Positions 57,278 through 64,000 of a DNA stretch of 64,000 nt are shown here, one piece after another. Both the position numbers and the translations under genes were made by a program. The DNA is taken from NCBI GenBank assembly GCA_003725585.1, contig RJMB01000014.1, positions 79,329 to 143,328 on the forward strand, given 5' to 3'. Under the pieces are notes generated by a model that was given only the letters and a program-made list of their open reading frames with translations, searched no databases and was not told the DNA's origin. The DNA comes from Halostreptopolyspora alba (GTDB lineage: Bacteria > Actinomycetota > Actinomycetes > Streptosporangiales > Streptosporangiaceae). The number at the start of each line of letters is the position of its first letter. Position 1 is the stretch's first letter.

Positions 57278-57400
57278 GCCGATGCGCGCGGGATGCGACC
57301 CTCGCCCGGGGCGCCACCGTCGAGCGGCGTGGGGAGACGCTGGAGGGTCACCCTAGCTACAGCGCCACGTGTGGATCCGCCACACGGGTGCGCGTCTCCT

Positions 57401-57459
57401 GCGAGGAACGCACCAGGTCGTTCCCGCACACCGTGTTGGAGGCCGGCTGAGCGCGCGGC
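57401..57459 (+). repeat. Right copy of the 59-bp ehuA-end duplication
   Basis: In frame it would read CEERTRSFPHTVLEAG then stop, a variant of the ehuA C-terminus (REERTKSFLHAVLEAG). No ehuA sequence precedes it. The surrounding 288 bases (57278-57565) contain no other gene. Confidence 0.85.
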
Positions 57460-57565
57460 CCGCCCCGCCTGTCGTGGGTCGTGTGGCCGTCGAGGAGGGC
57501 ATTGGCTTTCCGTGGCTGTGGCCACCGGATCAACCGGAGTGGGAGGGGAGTGGCACCCTGGCCCC

Positions 57566-58045
57566 ATGGCACGCCTGCTGATCGTTCACCACACGCCGTC
57601 GCCGACGACCCAGTCGATGCTCGAGGCGGTCCTCGAGGGGGCCCGCAACGACGAGATCGAGGGTGTCGAGGTGGTCACCAGCCCGGCGCTGGCGGCGACG
57701 GTTCCCGACCTACTCGCCGCGGACGCCGTCATCCTGGGAACGCCCGCGAACATCGGATACATGTCCGGTGCGCTCAAGCACTTCTTCGACACCGTGTACT
57801 ACCCGTGCCTGACCGACACCACCGGCCTGCCGTACGCGCTGTACGCGCACGGCAACAGCGACACGACGGGAGCCGTGCGCGCCGTGGAGTCCATCACCAA
57901 GGGCATGGGGTGGAGCCGGCACCGCCCGCCCGTCACCGCGGTGGGTGACATCGGCCGCGAGGAGAGCGAGGCGTGCTGGGAGCTGGGCGCCGTGACCGCG
58001 CTGGCCGCGTTGGAGCGCCACGAGGAGCGAACGGGTAAAAGCTAG
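57566..58045 (+). CDS. Flavodoxin-like/NAD(P)H-dependent FMN reductase family protein
   Basis: 159 aa. The flavodoxin-like fold starts RLLIVHHTPSPTTQSMLEAVLEGA (phosphate-binding loop). GTPANIGYMSGALKHFFDTVYY follows as the second FMN loop, and ALYAHGNSDTTGAVRAVESITKG after that. ATG 57566 has GGGAGGGGAG 18 bases upstream but little closer. It is the first gene right of the duplicated ehuA end. The electron partner is unknown. Confidence 0.82.
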   Translation: MARLLIVHHTPSPTTQSMLEAVLEGARNDEIEGVEVVTSPALAATVPDLLAADAVILGTPANIGYMSGALKHFFDTVYYPCLTDTTGLPYALYAHGNSDTTGAVRAVESITKGMGWSRHRPPVTAVGDIGREESEACWELGAVTALAALERHEERTGKS

Positions 58046-58121
58046 CAACATACCGTAGTCATTGGATCACAAAGAGAAGTGCCGGGGTCAGACTGGAGAC
58101 TCCGATCTCTGGGAGACTCCG

Positions 58122-59042
58122 GTGACGACCACGTTGCGATGGGTTCTTTGGCTGGTCCCGGCCGTCTGCGCCGCGGCGCTGGCGCCCGCGCTTCTCGCCG
58201 ACCCGGCGCTGTTGTCCCGACTGAGCTGGCATGGAGCGGACCCGCTGTGGACGGTGTGGCTGCCCGCGGTCGCCGGGATCGTCCTCAGTTGGGCGATCGT
58301 GACGCGTCGGCAGCGGGACGAGATGGCCGACCGTGTAGGGGAGGCCCTGGCCAACCACCCGCTCGGCACAGAGGTGCGCTGGCTGCTGTTCTTCCTGGTC
58401 TGTTTCGTGGCCGGGGCGCCCGCGCTCTCCCACCTGCTGGGCGCGGCGTTTCCGCCGGAGGCGTACGTGACGGCGGTCCCGGTGGTGCGGGTGTTCTTCC
58501 TGTTCGTGCTGCCGGTCCTGGTGGTCGACCGGGCCGGGATCAACAGCGTCGGGGCGGCCATGGCCATGCCAGCGCTGGCGATGCGGGTGGGAGAGCCCTG
58601 GCGTTGGGGCGGGCTGCTTCCCGTCGTCGTGTGCGTTGGCCTGGTGGTGGTGGGCGTGCGTGGCACCCCCATGCCGTCACCGGGCACGGTCGCGTTCACG
58701 ATGCTGGTCACGTTCGTCGCCATTACCGTGCCCGAGGAGATCTTCTACCGCGGCATGGTGCAGTCCCGGCTGGAGCGCCTGGCGGGGCGCTGGCCCGCGA
58801 TCGCGGCGGCATCGTTCCTGTTCGCCGTGGCCCACGCGGTGATGGACCCCTACAACGAGATCGTCGACCTGTCCTCGGACGGCCCGTTGCACCGCCTGGG
58901 TGTGGCGATCCCGACCTATGGTGTCCTCGGCGTGCTCCTGGGCTACGTGTGGTCGCAGTACCGCAACATCTGGCTGCTCGTCCTGCTGCGCGGGACGATG
59001 CTCACACTCATCATCGCCCCCACTGTGCGCATCGTGGAATGA
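58122..59042 (+). CDS. CPBP-family intramembrane metalloprotease
   Basis: 306 aa, about eight membrane helices. The ABI/CAAX protease motifs are EEIFYRGMVQSRLERLAGRWP (EEx3R) and FLFAVAHAVMD (Fx3H), with the third motif near GVLLGYVWSQYRNIWLLVLLRG. GTG 58122 follows CTGGGAG. A TTG at 58062 would add 20 polar residues. A 10-bp direct repeat GGAGACTCCG (58095, 58112) sits at the ribosome site. A paralog of equal length follows. Confidence 0.85.
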   Translation: MTTTLRWVLWLVPAVCAAALAPALLADPALLSRLSWHGADPLWTVWLPAVAGIVLSWAIVTRRQRDEMADRVGEALANHPLGTEVRWLLFFLVCFVAGAPALSHLLGAAFPPEAYVTAVPVVRVFFLFVLPVLVVDRAGINSVGAAMAMPALAMRVGEPWRWGGLLPVVVCVGLVVVGVRGTPMPSPGTVAFTMLVTFVAITVPEEIFYRGMVQSRLERLAGRWPAIAAASFLFAVAHAVMDPYNEIVDLSSDGPLHRLGVAIPTYGVLGVLLGYVWSQYRNIWLLVLLRGTMLTLIIAPTVRIVE

Positions 59043-59178
59043 ACTCCGCAAAAGGTCAGATAGTTCTCCCTTTTGGGTAAAGTTACGTGAAAGGCCCGTG
59101 GCTCGTTCCGTCGTGGCGCTCGCCGCCGACGCGACCGCGCGGGAGCCACGAGCGTGTGCCTGGTCCGGGGAGGGGGCC

Positions 59179-60099
59179 ATGGTGGGCACGGCGATTCGGC
59201 GTCGGGTACTCGGCGTGGGCGTCGCGGTCTTCGTCGCCGCCGCGGCACTGCTGCTCGTCACCGGACAGCCGGGGGTGTCCGTGGCCGGCGGGTACGCACC
59301 GGGCCAGGTCTGGCTGTTCTGGACCCCCGTGGCCCTGGCGATGCTCCTCGCCCGGGTGGTTCCGCCGCACCCTCCGGAGCGGGAGATGGCCGAGCGGCTG
59401 CGCGCCACCATGGCCGGGCGCTCGGTGGGACGGGAAGTGGCGGTCCTCGCCGCCTGTCTACTCGGTTTCCCCGTCGGCGAGGCCGTCCTCGGTCCCGTGT
59501 TCGGCGCGGTCGACCCCGTCCTGACGCCGTTGTCCTACCACACGGCGAAGTTCCTGTTCCTGCTCTTCATCCCGTTGATGCTCATCGGCTCCTCGGGAGC
59601 CATGGTCAACTCGGACGGTGTGATCCCACCCCGGCTGGCCGTGTGGGTCACCGAGCGGTGGCGGTGGGCCGGGCTGGTCCCGGTGGCCTGCTACCTGCTG
59701 GTCGTGCCGTTCCCGGTGGCCGCGCACCCGCCCGAGCTGGGCTCGGTGCCGGAGCACTACGACCTGCTGGTGACCCTGGCGATCGGCTACACCGCGACGG
59801 CCCTGCTGGAGGTGGTGTTCTTCCAGGGCTTCCTGCTGTCCCGGCTGGAGGTGCTTCTCGGCAGGTGGCCGGGCATCGTGCTGATGGCCCTGGTCTACGC
59901 GTTCGCGAGCCTGGTGGGCGGCAGCGCGCCGAACGGGGTCGTGAACGCGGTCGCGGGCGCGATCGCCGTGCAGGGGGTGGCCGCTCTGCTGTACGGATAC
60001 CTGTGGTCGCGCTACCGCAACATCTGGCTCAACGCGCTGGTGCAAATGGGTGTCGTCACCCTGATCGTGCTCCCCGTAGCCGAGACGCTGTCCTGGTAG
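59179..60099 (+). CDS. CPBP-like membrane protein lacking the catalytic motifs
   Basis: 306 aa, the same length and layout as its upstream neighbour, with GYLWSRYRNIWLNALVQMGVVTLIVLPVAE matching its end. In the motif 1 position it has EVVFFQGFLLSRLEVLLGRWP, so the EE pair and the Arg are lost, and in motif 2 YAFASLVGG, without His. It is probably a non-proteolytic duplicate. ATG 59179 follows GGGGAGGGGG. Confidence 0.8.
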   Translation: MVGTAIRRRVLGVGVAVFVAAAALLLVTGQPGVSVAGGYAPGQVWLFWTPVALAMLLARVVPPHPPEREMAERLRATMAGRSVGREVAVLAACLLGFPVGEAVLGPVFGAVDPVLTPLSYHTAKFLFLLFIPLMLIGSSGAMVNSDGVIPPRLAVWVTERWRWAGLVPVACYLLVVPFPVAAHPPELGSVPEHYDLLVTLAIGYTATALLEVVFFQGFLLSRLEVLLGRWPGIVLMALVYAFASLVGGSAPNGVVNAVAGAIAVQGVAALLYGYLWSRYRNIWLNALVQMGVVTLIVLPVAETLSW

Positions 60100-60271
60100 G
60101 GTCCCGCGGGCCGGCCGTCGCCGGCCGTCGCGCCGAGCGGCCGGTCCTGGGCGGGTCGCGGGTGGGCGCGGCCGTTCCCCAGAATAGCCCGAGTGGGGTG
60201 CCACATGGCCGAAAGCTTCCGGTCACATGGTGGTTCCCACTGGTTCATACGGATAGGGGACTCTGCGAGCT

Positions 60272-62389
60272 GTGAGTGTGGAACCGGTGCGCCCGATGCA
60301 GGGGGTCGATTCCGACCGGCCCGAGACACCCGCCGGCAAGCCCGCCGACCGCTTCCTGGACCGCGAGGAGGGCTGGCTGCGTTTCAACCAGCGGGTGCTG
60401 GAGCTCGCCGAGGACACCAGCGTCCCGCTGTTGGAACGTGTCCGGTATCTCGCGATCTTCTCCAGCAACCTCGACGAGTTCTTCATGGTCCGGGTCGCCG
60501 GATTGAAACGCCGCCTGGCCACCGGCTTGGCCGTGGCCACCCAGACCGGGTACCACCCCCGCGAACTGCTGGAACGCGTCTCCGAGCTCACGCACGAGCT
60601 GATGTTGCGGCACGCCGAGTGCTTCACCACGTCGGTGGCGCCGGCACTGGCCGAGGCCGGGATCCGGATCGTGCGGTGGGACCAGCTCGACGACACCGAC
60701 CGCCACCGTATGCGCCGGTACTTCCGGCGCTCGATCTACCCGATCCTCACACCGTTGGCCGTGGACCTGGCGCATCCGTTTCCCTACATCTCCGGGCGCT
60801 CGCTCAACCTCGGCGTCACCGTCCGCGACCCGAACGCCGGCGGGCGCACCTTCGCCCGGATCAAGGTGCCCACGGTGCTACCGAGGTTCATCGAGCTGGG
60901 CGGCGAGCGCTTCGTGCCGGTCGAGGATGTCATCGCCGGGCACCTGCCGCAGCTCTTCGAGGGTATGGAGGTGCTGGAGCACCACGCGTTCCGGGTAACC
61001 CGCAACGCCGACCTTGAGGTGGACGAGGACGAGACCGACGACCTCGTCCAGTCGCTGGAGAACGAGCTGCTGCGCCGCCGCTTCGGCCCACTCGTGCGGC
61101 TCGAGGTGGAGGACACGATCTCCGACCCGGTGCTGCGCACCCTGCGCGAGGAGCTGGGCGCGGAGGAGGGGGAGATCTTCAGGGTTCCCGGCCCGCTGAG
61201 CCTCGCGGGGCTCGACCAGATCGCCGACCTCGACCGGCCCGAGCTGCGCTACGACCCCATGGTGCCGGTGGAGCCGCGGGCGTTGCAGGGACGCGTCGAC
61301 GACCTGTTCGCGGTGCTCGGCGAGGGCGAGCTGCTGGTGCACCACCCCTACGAGTCATTCGTGGGGACCACGGAGCGGTTCCTCGCGCTGGCGGCGTCCG
61401 ACCCCCAGGTGGTGGCGATCAAGCAGACCCTCTACCGCACCAGCGGCGACTCCGCGATCGTGCGGTCGCTGATCGAGGCGGCCCGCTCGGGCAAGGAGGT
61501 CGTGGTGCTCGTCGAGATCAAGGCGCGCTTTGACGAGCAGCAGAACATCCGGTGGGCCCGCACGTTGGAGGACGCCGGCTGCCACGTCGTCTACGGTGTG
61601 GTCGGGCTCAAGACGCACTGCAAGCTCGCCCTGGTGGTGCGGCGCGAGGGCGACGGGTCCCTGCGCCGGTACGGCCACATCGGAACCGGGAACTACAACC
61701 CCTCCACAGCCCGCGTCTACGAGGATTTCGGTCTGTTCAGCGCGGACCCCGAGGTCGGCGAGGACCTCAGCGACCTGTTCAACCACCTCACCGGCTTCTC
61801 GAGAAAACGGCACTACCGCCGGCTGTCGGTCGCGCCGGGCGGGCTGCGCGAGGACCTCATGGCCCAGATCCACCAGGAGATCGGCAACGCGGCGCGCTCC
61901 GAGCCCGCCGGAATCCGGATCAAGGTCAACTCCCTGGTTGACGAGGACATCATCGACGCGCTTTACGACGCCTCGTGTGCCGGGGTGCCGGTCGACCTGT
62001 GGGTGCGCGGCGCGTGCGCGCTTCGTCCGGGCGTTCCGGGGCTGTCCGAGACGATCCGGGTGCGCAGCGTCCTCGGGCGGTTCCTGGAGCACTCCCGCGT
62101 GTTGGTCTTCGAGAACGGCGGGGATCCCCGGGTCTGGTTGGGGAGCGCCGACCTCATGCCCCGTAACCTGGATCGTAGGGTCGAGGCGCTGGTCCGGGTG
62201 GCCGACCCGGAGCAACGGGCGCGGCTGGTCGATCTCATGGAGCTGGCCATGGCCGACACCACCGCCTCGTGGCGGCTCGACCAGTTCGGGACGTGGACCC
62301 GTGTCACGCACGACGCCGGAGGAGAGGCGCTGTTGGATGTACAGAACACGCTGCGTGGGGACCGCCACCTCCGGGCCGTTGATGGCTGA
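60272..62389 (+). CDS. ppk: Polyphosphate kinase 1
   Basis: 705 aa. It polymerises phosphate from ATP into polyphosphate. The start region has [22 protein letters not shown] and [17 protein letters not shown]. The autophosphorylated His469 is in [20 protein letters not shown] and a second active-site His607 is in [16 protein letters not shown]. Basic channel residues include [14 protein letters not shown] 60272 is chosen for the standard N-terminus. mutT1 overlaps its stop, as the two genes adjoin in mycobacteria too. Confidence 0.96.
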   Translation: MSVEPVRPMQGVDSDRPETPAGKPADRFLDREEGWLRFNQRVLELAEDTSVPLLERVRYLAIFSSNLDEFFMVRVAGLKRRLATGLAVATQTGYHPRELLERVSELTHELMLRHAECFTTSVAPALAEAGIRIVRWDQLDDTDRHRMRRYFRRSIYPILTPLAVDLAHPFPYISGRSLNLGVTVRDPNAGGRTFARIKVPTVLPRFIELGGERFVPVEDVIAGHLPQLFEGMEVLEHHAFRVTRNADLEVDEDETDDLVQSLENELLRRRFGPLVRLEVEDTISDPVLRTLREELGAEEGEIFRVPGPLSLAGLDQIADLDRPELRYDPMVPVEPRALQGRVDDLFAVLGEGELLVHHPYESFVGTTERFLALAASDPQVVAIKQTLYRTSGDSAIVRSLIEAARSGKEVVVLVEIKARFDEQQNIRWARTLEDAGCHVVYGVVGLKTHCKLALVVRREGDGSLRRYGHIGTGNYNPSTARVYEDFGLFSADPEVGEDLSDLFNHLTGFSRKRHYRRLSVAPGGLREDLMAQIHQEIGNAARSEPAGIRIKVNSLVDEDIIDALYDASCAGVPVDLWVRGACALRPGVPGLSETIRVRSVLGRFLEHSRVLVFENGGDPRVWLGSADLMPRNLDRRVEALVRVADPEQRARLVDLMELAMADTTASWRLDQFGTWTRVTHDAGGEALLDVQNTLRGDRHLRAVDG

Positions 62390-63356
62390 GGGTGCCCAGG
62401 GCGTCGCCAGCGCCAGTGTGGCCCCGATCGACACCGTGGTTCCGGGTGGCTACGTGGAGCCCATTCGGGCGGCGGGGGCCGTGCTGTGGCGCGGCGATGC
62501 CCGCCACCGCGAGGTGGCGCTCATCCACCGCCCCCACCGCGAGGACTGGACGCTGCCGAAGGGGAAGATGAGGCGCGGCGAGCACCTGCTCACCGCGGCG
62601 GCGCGCGAGGTCACCGAGGAGACCGGGCTGCGGCCGACGCTCGGCCGCCGGCTGCCGTCGCAGCGCTACCTGCGTAGTGGCTGGCCCAAGCAGGTCGAGT
62701 GGTGGGCCGCCACCGCGAGCGGGGATTCCTCGTTCGCCCCCAACGACGAGGTCGACGCCGTGGAGTGGCTGCCCCTGCCCACGGCGCGCGCCCGGCTGAC
62801 CTACCAGCACGACGTCGAGGTGCTGGACAGTCTCGCCCACGGTCCGGCCGAGACGTTCCCGGTGGTCCTGTTGCGGCACGCGACCGCGCGTGACAAGGGC
62901 GCCTGGATTGGGGACGACCTGCTGCGCCCGCTCGACGACGATGGCCGGGACGACGCGGTGGGGGCCGCCAGCGTGCTGGCCGCCTTCGGGGAGCTGCGGG
63001 TGGTCTCCTCGGCGGCGACCCGCTGCACCGATACCGTGACGCCGTTCGCGATGGCGCACGGTACCGAGATCCGTACCGAGCCCGCGTTCACCGCGCCATC
63101 GGCGGGCGGGCCGAAGAGCGCGTTCGACCACGCGGGCGCCTGGGCGGCGTTGCGGCGGCTGCTGGAGGAGGGCCGGCCCACCGTCGTCTGTACACACGGT
63201 GAGCTGGTGGGCGAGCTGATGCGGAACGCGTTGCGGTGGCTGGACGCCCCCGTGCCCCAGCAGTTGTCGCTGCGTAAGGGCACCTGCTGGGTGTTGCACG
63301 TCCCCGCCGCCCATCGCGCGCTCGCCGCCGTCGAGCGGCACTCCGTACGCGGATAG
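62382..63356 (+). CDS. mutT1: NUDIX hydrolase fused to a histidine phosphatase domain (MutT1-like)
   Basis: 324 aa. The N-terminal Nudix domain has a complete box, [23 protein letters not shown] within residues about 55-80. The C-terminal histidine phosphatase domain (about 165-320) has the RHG-type [12 protein letters not shown] and [12 protein letters not shown]. This is the build of mycobacterial MutT1, which hydrolyses 8-oxo-dGTP and diadenosine polyphosphates. ATG 62382 overlaps the ppk stop by 8 bases, so they are coupled. Confidence 0.92.
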   Translation: MAEGAQGVASASVAPIDTVVPGGYVEPIRAAGAVLWRGDARHREVALIHRPHREDWTLPKGKMRRGEHLLTAAAREVTEETGLRPTLGRRLPSQRYLRSGWPKQVEWWAATASGDSSFAPNDEVDAVEWLPLPTARARLTYQHDVEVLDSLAHGPAETFPVVLLRHATARDKGAWIGDDLLRPLDDDGRDDAVGAASVLAAFGELRVVSSAATRCTDTVTPFAMAHGTEIRTEPAFTAPSAGGPKSAFDHAGAWAALRRLLEEGRPTVVCTHGELVGELMRNALRWLDAPVPQQLSLRKGTCWVLHVPAAHRALAAVERHSVRG

Positions 63357-63401
63357 TGGGGGTGAGCGCTCGGCGGTGTCGCGAGGTGGGAGGATCGCAC
63401 C

Positions 63402-63842
63402 ATGGCGAAACACAAGGTCTCGCGCAGTGTCGTGATCGACGCGCCCGCGGCGGACATATTCGACATCCTCGCGGCGCCCCACAGGCACCCCGAGTTCGAC
63501 GGTTCCGGGTGGGTGCGTGACCAGATCGAGGGTCCACAGCGGCTGGGTCCCGGAGAGCGGTTCGGGATGCGGATGCGGATGCGGGAGCGTGTGCCGTACC
63601 GCGTCAGCAACCGTGTGGTCGAGTTCGAGAAGGACCGCCGGATCGCGTGGCGGCACTTCGGTCCGCACCGGTGGCGGTGGGAACTACGGCCGGTGGAGGG
63701 CGGGACCCGGGTCACCGAGACGTTCGATTACTCCTACGGCCTCGCGTGGTTCTACCAGTTGGTCGGCTACCCATCCCACAACGCCCGCAGCATCGAGCGG
63801 ACGCTCGTACGGCTCAAGGAACTCACCGAGAAGAGTAACTAG
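63402..63842 (+). CDS. SRPBCC-family protein
   Basis: 146 aa with a START/polyketide-cyclase-like fold: SRSVVIDAPAADIFDILAAPHRHPEFDGSG, then a central RRIAWRHFGPHRWRWELRPVEGGTRVTETFDYS. Such proteins bind hydrophobic ligands. No specific role is evident. ATG 63402 follows GGTGGGAGG. Confidence 0.85.
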   Translation: MAKHKVSRSVVIDAPAADIFDILAAPHRHPEFDGSGWVRDQIEGPQRLGPGERFGMRMRMRERVPYRVSNRVVEFEKDRRIAWRHFGPHRWRWELRPVEGGTRVTETFDYSYGLAWFYQLVGYPSHNARSIERTLVRLKELTEKSN

Positions 63843-63880
63843 GCTCTGGTTCCCGGACTGACCGGCGACTGGTGACTCGC

Positions 63881-64000
63881 TCGGGTGCCGCCGGGGTTCT
63901 GCGCTCGGGTGCCGCCGGGGTTCTGGAGGGTCCGTAGGCGCGGGAGCGAGTGGGTCGGGTGTCGCCGGGGTTCTGGAGGGTCCGTAGGCGTGGGAGCGAG
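63881..64000. repeat. Tandem repeat with a 50-bp unit running off the window edge
   Basis: TCGGGTG(C/T)CGCCGGGGTTCTG occurs at 63881, 63905 and 63955. The GAGGGTCCGTAGGCG(C/T)GGG AGCGAG segment follows the second (63926-63950) and third (63976-64000) copies, giving a 50-bp period. Copies differ by single bases. No coding frame is apparent. Confidence 0.85.

Larger units (their letters stand above)
55896..57400. mobile_element. Putative integrated-element remnant carrying GntR and HTH genes
   Basis: This 1.5-kb segment lies between two copies of the ehuA 3' end and contains a UTRA-type GntR regulator, tandem operators, a small unknown gene and an excisionase-like HTH gene. The regulators are of the kind found in actinobacterial integrative elements. 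No integrase or replication gene is present, so if it is an element it is a remnant or depends on others. Confidence 0.5.

Noticed and set aside
55896..57400. Integrase or transposase inside the bracketed module
   Set aside because: No frame has recombinase motifs. The only genes are regulators and one small unknown.
63881..64000. Repeats at the right end as a CRISPR array
   Set aside because: The whole 50-bp unit repeats and there are no unique spacers, so this is a plain tandem repeat.

Overview
The window is chromosomal DNA of a high-GC actinobacterium. GTG and TTG starts are common, third codon positions are almost all G/C, and neighbouring genes often overlap by 4 bases. Gene order on the left (groES-groEL1, ECF sigma factor, guaB, guaB3, glpD, gabD2, guaA) matches the conserved core of Streptomyces and relatives. 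Two complete Mrp antiporter operons plus ectoine/hydroxyectoine synthesis and uptake point to a salt-adapted member, most likely Nocardiopsaceae (Nocardiopsis, Streptomonospora or similar). The genus is an inference.

Layout. (1) 1-15.3 kb, housekeeping: a partial methyltransferase, CIRCE-controlled groES and groEL1, a ShbA/SigD-type sigma factor, guaB, guaB3, glpD, galE, gabD2 and guaA. Two accessory patches interrupt it: a cluster of small DNA-binding genes with an Scr1/Scr2-like (XRE + DUF397) pair at 5.1-6.8 kb, and a decayed patch with an Uma2 fragment and an ABC-permease tail at 10.0-10.9 kb. (2) 16.2-32.2 kb: two paralogous mrpA(B)CDEFG operons flanking an ABC-2 exporter with a DesK/DesR-type two-component system. 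(3) 32.4-43.6 kb: a signalling cluster of SpoIIE-type phosphatase with an anti-sigma domain, soluble poly-HAMP hybrid kinase, response regulator, PAS-GAF protein, GAF-ANTAR protein, STAS antagonist and MEDS/ATPase anti-sigma protein. (4) 43.6-48.4 kb: glycosyltransferase, degenerate SDR, PP2C phosphatase, CopC and WhiB. (5) 49.0-55.9 kb: ectABCD and ehuBCDA. (6) 55.9-57.5 kb: a small GntR/HTH module bracketed by two copies of the 3' end of ehuA, which looks like an integrated element remnant. (7) 57.6-64.0 kb: flavodoxin-like protein, two tandem CPBP proteins (the second without catalytic residues), ppk, mutT1, an SRPBCC protein and a 50-bp tandem repeat at the window edge.

Together the 16-56 kb stretch reads as an osmoadaptation island: sodium/proton exchange, compatible-solute synthesis and uptake, and a multi-component signalling cluster that could connect osmotic state to sigma-factor control. 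The link between the signalling cluster and the transport and solute genes rests on proximity only. I found no tRNA, rRNA, CRISPR array or integrase.
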